A stretch of 64,000 bases of DNA from Bradyrhizobium sp. CCBAU 53338 (GCF_015291665.1 NZ_CP030048.1:2976001-3040000); one strand, 5' to 3'. Shown: positions 41,820-51,012, counted from the first letter of the stretch. Notes: a model not told the origin generated them from the letters alone. Program-made: numbers and translations.

Positions 41820-42668
41820 TTAGCTCTGTCGCTGCGACTGCGATTGCGACTGACCGCCGCGCCCGGCCTGCTCGACCTTGACCGCGACCGTCAGCGTTTC
41901 CGCGCCGCCGCCGTAGCGGGTGCCGCGCACCGGTGCCGCACCGAGATAGTCGAGCCCGATCGCGACGCGAACATGGGCGTCGGTGGTGCAGATGCTGTTG
42001 GCGGGATCGAAGCCGACCCAGCCGAGATCGGGGACGTAGGCCTCCGCCCAGGCGTGCCCGGCATCCTGGTGCACGGTGCCGTCGGAGCGCAGGAAGTGAC
42101 CGGAGACGAAGCGTGCCGGCACGCCGCCGGTGCGGGCGCAAGCGATGAAGATATGCGCGTAGTCCTGACAGACGCCGCGCTTGAGCGTGAACGCCTCCGC
42201 CGCCGAGGTGCCGCTGTTGGTCGGGTCCTCGTCAAAGGTCATGTGATCGCCGATTTGCGACATCAGCGTGTGCAGGAAGCCGAGCATGTCGCTCTCGGCC
42301 TCACTGCGCAACTGGCGCGCGACCGCCATCATGGCGGGATTGACAGTCGTGAGGTCGGTCGTGCGCAGGAACATGTCGGCAGGAAAGCGCTCGTCGGCGC
42401 CGCGCAGCACGCCGCCGGTGTCATGGGTCTCGATCAGGCCTTCTGCCGTGATCCTGATATCGCTGACAGGCCCGCAGGACAGCACATGGGTGACGTTGCC
42501 GAACGCGTCCTCGTGCATGTCGAGCTTGGTGTCGGTCGAGACGTCGATCTGCCATTCCGCCACATATTGCCCGTCATGGCTGCACGGCGTCATGCGCAGG
42601 ATCTGGATCACGCTCGTCGCCGCCGGCTCGTAGCGATAGCTCGTGGTGTGCTGGATTCGCAGGCGCAT
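41820..42668 (-). CDS. Transglutaminase-like peptidase (Anbu operon)
   Basis: A 282-residue protein with an N-terminal beta domain (MRLRIQHTTSYRYEPAATSV) and a transglutaminase core. The triad is Cys in RGVCQDYAHIF, His in DAGHAWAEAYV, Asp in GFDPANS. Family members act as cysteine peptidases or amide-forming enzymes. It belongs to the conserved set with Anbu, alpha-E and permuted ATP-grasp proteins, thought to make and process a peptide-like product. It ends in a Gln/Ser-rich tail. Confidence 0.92.
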   Translation of the reverse strand: MRLRIQHTTSYRYEPAATSVIQILRMTPCSHDGQYVAEWQIDVSTDTKLDMHEDAFGNVTHVLSCGPVSDIRITAEGLIETHDTGGVLRGADERFPADMFLRTTDLTTVNPAMMAVARQLRSEAESDMLGFLHTLMSQIGDHMTFDEDPTNSGTSAAEAFTLKRGVCQDYAHIFIACARTGGVPARFVSGHFLRSDGTVHQDAGHAWAEAYVPDLGWVGFDPANSICTTDAHVRVAIGLDYLGAAPVRGTRYGGGAETLTVAVKVEQAGRGGQSQSQSQRQS

Positions 42669-42681
42669 GGTGCTTTGATTC

Positions 42682-42722
42682 CGTCAGTCCGGGTTCGCGC
42701 GGCGCGCGACCCGGAGTGACTG
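42682..42722. repeat. Palindromic repeat inside the Anbu operon
   Basis: An imperfect palindrome (CAGTCCGGGTTCGCGCG facing CGCGCGACCCGGAGTGACTG) of the CCGGAATGACG family, placed between the alpha-E and transglutaminase genes. As RNA it would form a long hairpin that could set relative expression of the genes on either side. Confidence 0.65.
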
Positions 42723-42728
42723 CGTGTA

Positions 42729-43673
42729 TCAGATCAAATACTGCTTCGTGATGATTTCGCCCAGCCTGGAATTGTCTGCGATGAACTCCTGAATGAATTC
42801 ATGCACGCCGTGCTGGAAAATGTCGTTCATGTTGCTGTGTTCCAGCCGGTTGCGGATGCCGCGGGCGTGGCGCTGGGCCGGGCCCTGGCGGCCGTAGGCG
42901 ACGCCGATCTGGTCGAGGTTGCGCACGAGATTGTCGTAGCAGCTTGCGAGCGAGCGCGGCAGCGTGCCGTTGAGGATCAGCAGGTCCGCGACCAGCCACG
43001 GCTTCAGCGTCTCCCGATAGACCCAGTGATAGGCCGTCAGCGCCGACACCGAGCGCAGGATCGAGCTCCACTGATAGAAGTCGAGCGGACCGCCGACATG
43101 CTCCTCTTCGGGCAGCAGCACGTGATACTTCACGTCGAGAATGCGTGCGGTGTTGTCGGCGCGCTCCAGATGCAGGCCGAGGCGGGAGAACCAATAGGCG
43201 TCGTTGCGCAGCATGGTCCGGTAGGCCGAACCGTCGAAACGCAGGGAGGTTTCCTGCACGAACCGCAGGAATTTTGCGAGGTCCTCGCGCGTCGAGGTGC
43301 CCTTGCTCCAGACCTCCTGCAGCTCGATCCAGGCCGAGTTGATGGTGTCCCACATCTCGCTGGTCAGCGCCGTGCGCACCGAGCGCGAGTTCAGCCGCGC
43401 CGCCTCGATGCAGTTCCTGATCGAGGACGGGTTGTCGGCCGAGAACGAGAGGTAGTCGACGACGTTGTGCTCGTTGGCTTCCTCGTGGGTCTGATAGAAG
43501 CTTTCCGCGACGCCGGCGGTGAGCAGCGCGGAGTCCCATTCGTTGGTCTTGCCGATATAGGCGGCGGGAAGCGCGGTGACGCGCAAGGTCGCATCGATGG
43601 TGCGTGCGAGATACTCGGCCCGTTCGACGTAGCGGGCGAGCCAGTAGAGGTTTTCGGCGGTACGCGACAGCAT
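42729..43673 (-). CDS. Alpha-E (DUF403) domain protein
   Basis: A 314-residue, almost fully helical protein of the alpha-E family: LSRTAENLYWLARYVERAEYLAR at the N-terminus, NDAYWFSRLGLHLERADNTARILD and RSVSALTAYHWVYRE in the middle. It has no known catalytic residues and is thought to be a partner of the permuted ATP-grasp enzyme, whose stop lies 4 bp upstream. Part of the Anbu locus. Confidence 0.93.
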   Translation of the reverse strand: MLSRTAENLYWLARYVERAEYLARTIDATLRVTALPAAYIGKTNEWDSALLTAGVAESFYQTHEEANEHNVVDYLSFSADNPSSIRNCIEAARLNSRSVRTALTSEMWDTINSAWIELQEVWSKGTSTREDLAKFLRFVQETSLRFDGSAYRTMLRNDAYWFSRLGLHLERADNTARILDVKYHVLLPEEEHVGGPLDFYQWSSILRSVSALTAYHWVYRETLKPWLVADLLILNGTLPRSLASCYDNLVRNLDQIGVAYGRQGPAQRHARGIRNRLEHSNMNDIFQHGVHEFIQEFIADNSRLGEIITKQYLI

Positions 43674-43677
43674 CTGA

Positions 43678-45096
43678 CTACTCGTCCAAAATCCAGGTGT
43701 CTTTGGTGCCGCCGCCCTGGCTCGAATTCACCACGAGCGAACCTTCCTTCAGCGCCACGCGCGTCAGCCCGCCCGGCACGATCGTCGTGCTCTTGCTGCC
43801 GGTCAGCACGAAGGGGCGAAGATCGACGTGGCGCGGCGCAAGGCCGGACGCCGTGCAGGTCGGGCAGGTCGAGAGCGCCAGCGTCGGCTGGGCGATGAAG
43901 CCTTCCGGCTCGCGCTTGAGCTTCTCGCGGAAGGCTTCGATGGTCGCCTTCGTTGCGGCTGGGCCGATCAGCATGCCGTAGCCGCCGGAGCCGTGCACTT
44001 CCTTCACGACGAGCTCGCCGAGATTGTCCAGTACGTAAGCCAGATCCTTCGGCTCGCGACAACGCCAGGTCGGCACGTTCTTCAGGATCGGCTCCTCGCC
44101 GAGATAGAACTTCACGATGTCGGGCATGTAGGAGTAGATCGCCTTGTCGTCGGCGATGCCGGTGCCGACCGCGTTGGCGAGCGTGATGTTGCCGGCCGCA
44201 TAGGCCGACATCAGTCCGGGCACGCCGAGCACGGAGTCGGGTCGGAAGGTGAGGGGATCGATGAAATCGTCGTCGACGCGGCGATAGATCACGTCGACCC
44301 GCTTCAGGCCTTCCGTCGTCCGCATGAACACTTCGTTGTTCTTGACGACGAGGTCGCGGCCTTCGACGAGCTCGACGCCGAGCTTGTCGGCGAGGAAGGA
44401 GTGCTCGTAATAGGCCGAGTTGTAGACGCCGGGCGTGAGCAGGGCGACCGTCGGCTCGCCCGAAGCGCTATGCGGTGCGACCGAGCGGAGCGCGGCGAGC
44501 AGCTCGTCCGGATAGCGCTCGACGGGCGCCACTCTGTGGCGGGCGAACAGATCCGGAAACAACCGCATCATGATCTCGCGGTTTTCCAGCATGTAGGATA
44601 CGCCGGACGGTGTCCGCGCATTGTCCTCCAGCACGATGAAGTCTTCGGCATCGACACGGACGATGTCGATGCCGGCGATGTGCACGTAGACGTCGTGCGG
44701 CACCTGCTGGCCGTTCATCTCGGGCCGGAACACCGGATTCTGGAAGATCAGATCGTCGGGCACGATTTCGGCGCGGAGGATTTCTCGGCCATGATAGATG
44801 TCGCGCAGGAACATGTTCAGCGCCTTCACGCGCTGCTTCAGCCCCTTTTCAAGCAACATCCATTCCTTGCCGGACATGATCCGCGGGATCACGTCGAACG
44901 GGATCAGGCGCTCGGTGGATTCGGAGTCGCCATAGACTGCGAAGGTGATGCCGATGCGGCGGAATAGGAGCTCGGCCTCCTGGCGGCGATACTCGAGCGC
45001 CTCGGGAGGCGTCTCCTTGAGCCAGCGTGCCAGCTCCTGATAGGCGGGGCGAAGGTCCCCCCCTGGAATATTCATTTCATCAAACGCGACTGCCAT
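43678..45096 (-). CDS. Circularly permuted ATP-grasp protein (Anbu operon)
   Basis: A 472-residue protein of the DUF404/DUF407 circularly permuted ATP-grasp family. Landmarks are FDVIPRIMSGKEWMLLEKGLKQRVKALN in parts, DFIVLEDNARTPSGVSYMLENR (the permuted ATP/metal site), VVKEVHGSGGYGMLIGP (glycine-rich loop) and LRPFVLTG. ATP-grasp enzymes join a carboxylate to an amine, so it probably makes an amide or peptide bond. An upstream ATG at 45132 adds 12 residues; MAVAFDEM at 45096 is the more usual N-terminus. Confidence 0.92.
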   Translation of the reverse strand: MAVAFDEMNIPGGDLRPAYQELARWLKETPPEALEYRRQEAELLFRRIGITFAVYGDSESTERLIPFDVIPRIMSGKEWMLLEKGLKQRVKALNMFLRDIYHGREILRAEIVPDDLIFQNPVFRPEMNGQQVPHDVYVHIAGIDIVRVDAEDFIVLEDNARTPSGVSYMLENREIMMRLFPDLFARHRVAPVERYPDELLAALRSVAPHSASGEPTVALLTPGVYNSAYYEHSFLADKLGVELVEGRDLVVKNNEVFMRTTEGLKRVDVIYRRVDDDFIDPLTFRPDSVLGVPGLMSAYAAGNITLANAVGTGIADDKAIYSYMPDIVKFYLGEEPILKNVPTWRCREPKDLAYVLDNLGELVVKEVHGSGGYGMLIGPAATKATIEAFREKLKREPEGFIAQPTLALSTCPTCTASGLAPRHVDLRPFVLTGSKSTTIVPGGLTRVALKEGSLVVNSSQGGGTKDTWILDE

Positions 45097-45376
45097 AGAT
45101 CCCGACTTTGTCTCCGCTCGGCGTTGCGCCAATGGTCAGGTCGGTGAGGTCAGGTGCAGACCGCAACGTCCTGAGGCCATGCGGCAAGAGTGCATGACTT
45201 TGAGGAGGTAGCAAGGGCCGGGCCAGCGCGATAAGCAGGGAGAGAGGGCATTTGCCTGATATGGTCGGCAACGTGCCTGAAAAAATGGCTGAGGACTGCT
45301 TATTTCGGCAGCAAAACCGCGTGACTTCAACGCGTTACCTCGGCAAAGTCGGGACCAGAGGTGAGGGACTTAAGGT

Positions 45377-46114
45377 ATGAGCGAGATCGTCACGGCGGGC
45401 ATTCTGGTCATCGGGGATGAAATCCTGTCCGGCCGGACCAAGGACAAGAATATCGGCTTCATCGCCGAATACCTGACCAATATCGGTATCGATTTGAAGG
45501 AAGTCCGGGTCGTCTCCGACGACGAGCCGGACATCATCGCCGCGTTGGATGCACTGCGGCATCGCTACACCTATGTTTTCACCACCGGCGGCATCGGGCC
45601 GACCCATGACGACATCACCGCCGACAGCGTCGCCAAGGCGTTCGGCGTCGGCATCGATCACCATCCGGAGGTGGTCGCCCGTTTCAGGGAACGTTGGAGC
45701 GAGCAGGACCTCAACGAGGCGCGTTTGCGCATGGCCCGCATCCCCGATGGTGCCGAGCTGATCCAGAGCGCGACCATCCTCGCGCCCGGCTTCAAGATCG
45801 GCAATGTCATCGTCATGGCCGGCGTGCCCTCGATCATGCAGGCGATGATGGACATCGTCTCGCCCAAGCTCAAATCGGGCGTGCGCATGCTCTCCGAATC
45901 GGTCCGCGCCAATGCGCGGGAGGGCGATATCGGTAGCCCCTTGCGGGCGATCGCCGCCGCCCACCCCGACACCATCATCGGCAGCTACCCCTTCATGGAC
46001 GAGGAGCAGAAGCCGAACACCAACCTCGTGGTGCGCTCGCGCGATGCGGTTAAGCTCGCATCCGCGATGGCGGCGGTGAAGGAAATGCTGGCGGGATTGA
46101 ACATCACCCGCTAG
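45377..46114 (+). CDS. CinA-like molybdopterin-binding domain protein
   Basis: A 245-residue protein with the MoaB/MogA fold of the CinA N-terminal domain: GILVIGDEILSGRTKDKN, then FTTGGIGPTHDDITADSVAKAFG, and VIVMAGVPSIMQAMMD. It lacks the C-terminal nicotinamide-nucleotide amidase domain of full CinA. The reaction is unknown. It is divergent from the Anbu operon over a 280-bp gap in which I see no clear site. It probably forms a unit with gpt 36 bp downstream. Confidence 0.88.
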   Translation: MSEIVTAGILVIGDEILSGRTKDKNIGFIAEYLTNIGIDLKEVRVVSDDEPDIIAALDALRHRYTYVFTTGGIGPTHDDITADSVAKAFGVGIDHHPEVVARFRERWSEQDLNEARLRMARIPDGAELIQSATILAPGFKIGNVIVMAGVPSIMQAMMDIVSPKLKSGVRMLSESVRANAREGDIGSPLRAIAAAHPDTIIGSYPFMDEEQKPNTNLVVRSRDAVKLASAMAAVKEMLAGLNITR

Positions 46115-46150
46115 CAACCTAGCTGCCGGCAGACGAAGCAGGAGACGACG

Positions 46151-46678
46151 ATGGCTGGAGAAGCACCGGAATTGAGCGCGCAGGAGCGGGCTGGCAGGCC
46201 CTTTCCGGTGTCGTGGGATCAGTTCCACCGGGACTGCCGGGCGCTGACCTGGCGGCTCAACGAGGTCGGCCCGTTCCACGCGGTGATCGCGATCACCCGC
46301 GGCGGCCTGGTGCCGGCCGCGATCGTGGCGCGTGAGCTCGGCGTGCGCGTGATCGACACGGTCTGCATCGCTAGCTACGACCACGACAAGCAGGGCGAGC
46401 TGCAGGTTCTGAAGGGTATTTCCGAACAGGCAATGAAGCTCGGCGGCGGCACCGGCAAGGGGCTGTTGATCGTCGACGATCTCGTCGACACCGGCAAGAC
46501 CGGCAAGCTGGTGCGCGAAATGCTGCCCGATGCGCATTTCGCCACCGTCTACGCCAAGCCGAAGGGCCGTCCGCTGGTCGACACGTTCATCACCGAGGTC
46601 TCGCAGGACACCTGGATCTTCTTTCCCTGGGACACCGCGCTGTCCTACCACCCGCCGCTGCGCGACGGCGCGGCGTAA
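46151..46678 (+). CDS. gpt: Xanthine phosphoribosyltransferase
   Basis: A 175-residue type I phosphoribosyltransferase. The PRPP loop is [17 protein letters not shown]; the N-terminal [37 protein letters not shown] and the end [27 protein letters not shown] closely follow E. coli Gpt. It turns xanthine or guanine and PRPP into the mononucleotide (purine salvage). Confidence 0.93.
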   Translation: MAGEAPELSAQERAGRPFPVSWDQFHRDCRALTWRLNEVGPFHAVIAITRGGLVPAAIVARELGVRVIDTVCIASYDHDKQGELQVLKGISEQAMKLGGGTGKGLLIVDDLVDTGKTGKLVREMLPDAHFATVYAKPKGRPLVDTFITEVSQDTWIFFPWDTALSYHPPLRDGAA

Positions 46679-46717
46679 CTATCGTCGCTTCGCTAGCAAT
46701 CAGCGGTGGAGGCGGCC

Positions 46718-47335
46718 ATGCCCCTGCAAAACCGCGTTACCCCGACCGGCGAGATCATCTCGACGCCACATCGCGGAATGTTCACCGGCAATCGCGGCAT
46801 CATCCACGATCCCGCGACGAAAACGCTGTTGAGGAAGCGCTGGTCGTCGCCGGCCTGGCTCACCTGCACCTGCGAATTCCGCGGCCGCCGCCGCGAGGTG
46901 ATGGCGCAGCGAAGCTGGACCGAGCTGTTCTTTTTGGATGAGGCCACGGCCCTCGCCGCCGGCCATCGCCCCTGCTTCTACTGTCGCCGCGACGATGCCA
47001 ATTGCTTCCGCGCCGCCTGGGAGAAGGGCAACCGCGTGCAGGACGTCCGCATGCACGACATCGACACGGTGCTGCACCACGAACGACTCGACCGCGGCAA
47101 GAAACGCCTGCACGCGCTGCTGATGCCGCTCGACCAGTTGCCCGACGGCGCGATGGTTCAACAGGGCGAGGCGAGCTACCTCGTCACACAGGGCAGGGCG
47201 TTGCTGTGGTCGCCGGCGGGGTATATTGCGGCGGAGCAGCTACCCGGCGACGCAACTTTGCTCACGCCGCCGTCGACACTCCGCGCACTGCATGCCGGCT
47301 ATCAAGCCGTACTGCATCCGTCCGCGCAGCCCTAG
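46718..47335 (+). CDS. Unknown protein with Ada-like metal-binding motif
   Basis: A 205-residue protein. Residues about 45-90 contain CTCEF and then LFFLDEATALAAGHRPCFYCRRDD, which strongly resembles the zinc site of the Ada methyl-phosphotriester domain (aromatic, AAG-x-RPC-x2-CRxD). The first Cys pair is C-x-C rather than the usual C-x3-C. The N-terminal TGEIISTPHRGMFTGNRGI and C-terminal QGRALLWSPAGY are not assignable. No helix-turn-helix and no methyltransferase domain follow, so it is not Ada itself. The start at 46718 is preferred over 46706 by spacing from GGAGGC. Confidence 0.7.
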   Translation: MPLQNRVTPTGEIISTPHRGMFTGNRGIIHDPATKTLLRKRWSSPAWLTCTCEFRGRRREVMAQRSWTELFFLDEATALAAGHRPCFYCRRDDANCFRAAWEKGNRVQDVRMHDIDTVLHHERLDRGKKRLHALLMPLDQLPDGAMVQQGEASYLVTQGRALLWSPAGYIAAEQLPGDATLLTPPSTLRALHAGYQAVLHPSAQP

Positions 47336-47351
47336 AGTCGAAGCCCCGCCG

Positions 47352-48374
47352 TCACCCCAGCTTCTCGCGCGCCAGCGCGGCGCCCGCGCCGAGTGCCATC
47401 AGCTTGGCTTCTGCGATCTCGCGCCGCATCGGCGCCATGCCGCAATTGGTCGTGGCGATGATATTGCTCTTGGGCACGAATTTCGAGACAGCATCGATCA
47501 CCTTGACGACGTCCTCGGCGGTCTCGACCGTGTCGCTGGCGACGTCGATGACGCCGGCCTGCACGATCTTGTTCTTCAAGAGCGCGAGCAGATCGAGCGG
47601 CACCTTCGAATTGCGGCACTCGATCGCGACCTGCTGGATCGGGCTGGCGTCGATCGCCGGGAAAATCTGTTCGTACTGCCGCCATTGCGCGCCGAGCGTC
47701 TCCTTCCAGTCGGTGTTGGCCTTGATGCCGTAACCGTAGCAGATGTGCACGGCGGTGGTGCAGGTGAGGCCTTGCGCCGCGCGCTCCAGCGCCCTGATGC
47801 CCCAGTCGTTGACCTCGTCCATGTAGACGTTGAAGGCGGGTTCGTCGAACTGCACGAGATCGACACCGTCGGCCTGAAGGGCCTTGGCTTCTTCATTGAG
47901 TAGCTCGGCGAAAGCGAAGGCCATCTTGACGCGGTCGCCATAGTAACGATCCGCGATCGTGTCGATGATGGTCATCGGGCCAGGCAGAGTGAATTTCAGC
48001 TTCTTCTTGGTGTGCGTGCGCGCCACGCGCGCCTCAAAGTCGTGAACGCGCCCCTTGAGCCGGAGCGGTGCGACCACCTGCGGCACCATCGCCTTGTAGC
48101 GATCCTTGCGGATGCCCATCTCGACCTTGTGGGCGAAGTCGATGCCTTCGATCTTCTCCAGAAAACCGTGAACGAAATGCTGGCGGGCCTGCTCGCCCTC
48201 GGTGACGATGTCGATGCCGGCGTCTTCCTGGATCTTCAGCCAGATCAGCGTCGCATCGCGCTTGGCGCGTAGCAGCTCGTCACCTCCAGACTTCCAGGGC
48301 GCCCAGAGCATGTTGGGCTCGGCCAGCCATTCCGGCTTGGGCAAGGAGCCGGCGATCGTCGTTGGAAACAGCAT
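47352..48374 (-). CDS. MetE C-terminal-like methionine synthase family protein
   Basis: A 340-residue TIM barrel of the cobalamin-independent methionine synthase type (catalytic half only; MetE is about twice as long). Zinc ligands are in AVHICYGYG (His and Cys), AIECRNSK (Glu) and ATTNCGMAP (Cys). DLVQFDEPAFNVY is the barrel strand motif that binds the substrate. Short MetE homologues use varied methyl donors or split C-S bonds; the role here is unknown. The start at 48374 opens LFPTTIAGSLPKPEW; an upstream ATG at 48416 is less likely. Confidence 0.88.
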   Translation of the reverse strand: MLFPTTIAGSLPKPEWLAEPNMLWAPWKSGGDELLRAKRDATLIWLKIQEDAGIDIVTEGEQARQHFVHGFLEKIEGIDFAHKVEMGIRKDRYKAMVPQVVAPLRLKGRVHDFEARVARTHTKKKLKFTLPGPMTIIDTIADRYYGDRVKMAFAFAELLNEEAKALQADGVDLVQFDEPAFNVYMDEVNDWGIRALERAAQGLTCTTAVHICYGYGIKANTDWKETLGAQWRQYEQIFPAIDASPIQQVAIECRNSKVPLDLLALLKNKIVQAGVIDVASDTVETAEDVVKVIDAVSKFVPKSNIIATTNCGMAPMRREIAEAKLMALGAGAALAREKLG

Positions 48375-48483
48375 GGGTCCCTCCCGGCGGGTTGTCGTTG
48401 CGCCACTGTCTGCCATGTCTTAACGTCGAGGTACAGAACAACAAAAGTCGCTCGCTATTCCAGCGGCGATGACAGGGAAGGTG

Positions 48484-49185
48484 ATGATCGATCTCCACTA
48501 CGCGCCGACGCCGAACGGCTGGAAAATCTCGATCATGCTGGAGGAACTCGGGCTTCCCTATCAGGTGAAGCCCGTCAACATCCGCGCCGGCGAGCAGTTC
48601 AACCCCGAATTCCTGGCGATCTCGCCCAACAACCGCATTCCGGCGATCGTCGATCACGAGCCTGCCGATGGCGGCGCACCGTTCCCGGTGTTCGAGACTG
48701 GCGCGATCCTGATCTATCTGGCGGAAAAGGCCGGCCGCTTCCTCCCCAGCGATCTGCGTGGCCGCTCCACCACCATCCAGTGGGTGATGTGGCAGATGGC
48801 GGGACTCGGGCCGATGCTCGGCCAGCACGGCCATTTTGCGCTCTACGCGGCCGAGAAAATTCCCTACGCGATCGAGCGCTACCGCGACGAGGCGGCGCGG
48901 CTCTATGGCGTGCTCGACCGGCAGCTCGCCAGGACCGGCGCCTATGTCGCCGGCGACTATTCCATCGCCGACATCGCCTGCTTCCCCTGGGCCATGACCC
49001 ACAAGGCGCAGGGCTTTACACTCGACGACTATCCCAACGTGAAGCGCTGGTACGCCGAGGTGCGTGCAAGGCCGCAGGTGCAGGCGGGACTCGCGATCGG
49101 AAAATTCGTGAAAGAGCCGTTCGACGAGGAATCACGCAAGATCATGTTCGGCCAGCGTGCGAAGGAGTTGTTGGAAAAGAAGTGA
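48484..49185 (+). CDS. Glutathione S-transferase (YfcG/Nu-like)
   Basis: A 233-residue GST. IDLHYAPTPNGWKISIMLEELGLPYQ opens the thioredoxin fold (TPNGWK is the active-site motif of the Nu/YfcG group), then ISPNNRIPAIVDHEP with the cis-Pro and ETGAILIYLAEKAG. The C-terminal helical domain has YSIADIACFPWAMTH. Nu-class members reduce disulphides of glutathione. The start at 48484 has AGGGAAGG close before it. Confidence 0.92.
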   Translation: MIDLHYAPTPNGWKISIMLEELGLPYQVKPVNIRAGEQFNPEFLAISPNNRIPAIVDHEPADGGAPFPVFETGAILIYLAEKAGRFLPSDLRGRSTTIQWVMWQMAGLGPMLGQHGHFALYAAEKIPYAIERYRDEAARLYGVLDRQLARTGAYVAGDYSIADIACFPWAMTHKAQGFTLDDYPNVKRWYAEVRARPQVQAGLAIGKFVKEPFDEESRKIMFGQRAKELLEKK

Positions 49186-49197
49186 CGGCCACCGCTC

Positions 49198-49297
49198 TCT
49201 CCTCGTCATTGCGAGGAGCCCTTGCGACGAAGCAATCCAGAATCCTTCCGCGGCGGCAGTCTGGATTGCTTCGCTTCGTTCGCAACGACGGTAGACA
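49198..49297. repeat. Dispersed intergenic repeat (CGTCATTGCGAGGAGC type)
   Basis: Outer part TCGTCATTGCGAGGAGCCC; inner inverted arms GCGACGAAGCAATCCAGA and TCTGGATTGCTTCGCTTCGT. It lies in the leader of the DsbA-like isomerase gene. This is a third palindromic repeat type in the window, of a kind common in Bradyrhizobium and Rhodopseudomonas intergenic DNA (from memory). Confidence 0.75.
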
Positions 49298-49329
49298 GAC
49301 CGTACCGAATACATGCAAAGGAAAGCACC

Positions 49330-49938
49330 ATGATCGAATTCTTCTTCGACTGTTCCAGTCCCTGGACCTATCTCGCCTTCCACAACATTCAGCCGCTGGC
49401 GAAGGAACTCGGAGCGGAGATCGTCTGGCGGCCGATCCTGGTCGGCGGCATTTTCAACACGGTCAATCCGAGCGTCTATGCGCAGCGGGAGAAACCAGTG
49501 CCGCTGAAGGCACGCTACATGAAAAAGGATCTGCAGGATTGGGCGCGCTCGGCGGGCCTGTCGATCAAGATGCCGCCGACGGTGTTCCCGGTGAACAGCG
49601 TCAAGGCGATGCGCGGCTGCATCTGGCTCGGCAAAGACATGGTGCCGTTCGCGACATCGGTATTCGAAGCCTATTGGGGCGACGACAAGGACATTTCGCA
49701 GGATGTGGTGCTGGCCGAGATCTGCAAGAAGGTCGGCATCGACGAGCAAAAATTGTTCGCCGGCATCTCGGAGCAGCCGATCAAGGATCAGCTCAAGGCC
49801 AACACGGAAGAGGTCGTCGTGCGCGGCGGGTTCGGCTCGCCGACGATCTTCGTGAACAAGACCGATATGTATTTCGGCAATGACCGCCTGCCGCTGATCC
49901 GCGAGGCGCTGCTGCGCAGCAAGGCGAGCGCGGCCTGA
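49330..49938 (+). CDS. 2-hydroxychromene-2-carboxylate isomerase-like protein (DsbA fold)
   Basis: A 202-residue protein of the NahD/HCCA isomerase family (kappa-GST-like, DsbA fold). FFFDCSSPWTYLAFHNIQPL carries the active-site Ser, and RGGFGSPTIFVNKTDMYFGNDRL the cis-Pro and C-terminal signature. It would use glutathione to isomerise a chromene-like ring or another substrate. The ATG at 49330 is clear. The downstream gene starts within its stop codon (TGATG). Confidence 0.9.
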   Translation: MIEFFFDCSSPWTYLAFHNIQPLAKELGAEIVWRPILVGGIFNTVNPSVYAQREKPVPLKARYMKKDLQDWARSAGLSIKMPPTVFPVNSVKAMRGCIWLGKDMVPFATSVFEAYWGDDKDISQDVVLAEICKKVGIDEQKLFAGISEQPIKDQLKANTEEVVVRGGFGSPTIFVNKTDMYFGNDRLPLIREALLRSKASAA

Positions 49939-50915
49939 TGGTGCGCGCCGTCGTCTGTCGTGCGCTCGGCGCACCCGAAAGCTTGCGGCTGGAAGAATTT
50001 CCCTCGCGCACCCTGAGGCCGGGCGAGGTACGGGTTGCGATCCGCGCTGCCGGCCTCAACTTCCCTGACGTGCTGATGGCCGCCGGCGAATATCAGCTCA
50101 AGCCCGAACTGCCGTTCACGCCTGGCATGGAAGCTGCCGGCGACGTCACGGAAGTCGGTGCAGAGGCAAGGGGCGTTTCCGTCGGCGACAAAGTCATCGT
50201 CAAGATGCGCCACGGCGCCTTCACCGACGAAGCTGTGGTGACGCCGTCGCAGCTTACGCCGATGCCGTCGACATTCGACTATGCGGAGGCCGCGACTTAT
50301 CTCGCCGGGCACGGCACCGCCTATCACGCGCTGATCGATCGCGGCCGGGTCGAGCCCGGCGAGGTGCTGCTGGTGCATGGCGCCGGCGGCGGTGTCGGGT
50401 TGGCCGCTGTCGAGATCGGCAAGATGCTCGGTGCGACCGTAATCGCGACGGCGTCGAGCGACGAAAAGCTGGCGATCGCCAAATCGCGCGGTGCCGACCA
50501 TCTCGTGCGCTACGACCGGGAGCCGTTTCGCGATGCCGTCAAGCGCATCACCGACGGCCGCGGCGCCGACGTGGTGTTCGATCCCGTCGGCGGCGAGGTG
50601 TTCGAGAATTCGATGCGCTGCATCGCCTGGGGCGCGCGGCTGCTGGTGATCGGCTTTACCGGCGGCATCGGCTCGGCCAGGACCAATCTGTTGCTGATCA
50701 AGGGCGCCAGCGTGCTCGGCGTGCGCGCAGGCGAAGCGGTGCGGAAAAACCCCAAGCTCGGCGAGATCAGGCTGAAGGCGCTGCTGCAATGGGCAGAGGA
50801 GGGCAAGCTGCGCCCCAGCATCTCGCACCGCCTGCCGCTGGAGGATTACGCGAAGGCGATGCGGCTGCTGCTCGACCGCAAGGCGATCGGGCGCGTGGCG
50901 CTGGTGATGGATTGA
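49938..50915 (+). CDS. NADPH:quinone oxidoreductase, MDR family
   Basis: A 325-residue zinc-free medium-chain reductase. The N-terminal GroES-like domain is VRVAIRAAGLNFPDVLMAAGEYQ; the Rossmann fold has LVHGAGGGVGLAAVEIGKMLGATVIATASSDEKL. It should reduce quinones or enones with NADPH. It shares a base with the stop codon of the isomerase gene, so the two are coupled and may act on the same aromatic compound. Confidence 0.93.
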   Translation: MVRAVVCRALGAPESLRLEEFPSRTLRPGEVRVAIRAAGLNFPDVLMAAGEYQLKPELPFTPGMEAAGDVTEVGAEARGVSVGDKVIVKMRHGAFTDEAVVTPSQLTPMPSTFDYAEAATYLAGHGTAYHALIDRGRVEPGEVLLVHGAGGGVGLAAVEIGKMLGATVIATASSDEKLAIAKSRGADHLVRYDREPFRDAVKRITDGRGADVVFDPVGGEVFENSMRCIAWGARLLVIGFTGGIGSARTNLLLIKGASVLGVRAGEAVRKNPKLGEIRLKALLQWAEEGKLRPSISHRLPLEDYAKAMRLLLDRKAIGRVALVMD

Positions 50916-50924
50916 CTTCTATCG

Positions 50925-51004
50925 TCGTCATTCCGGGGCGCCCGTAGGGCGAACCCGGAATCTCGAGATCCCGCGTTCGATGCTTCGCACCGCCCCGGGA
51001 TGAC
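50925..51004. repeat. Palindromic repeat between convergent genes
   Basis: Same family as 7317-7400: outer arms CGTCATTCCGGGGCG and CGCCCCGGGATGACG, inner GAACCCGGAATCTCGAGATC. The inner part here has one base change from the perfect palindrome of the other copy. Confidence 0.75.
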
Positions 51005-51012
51005 GCTTGGCG

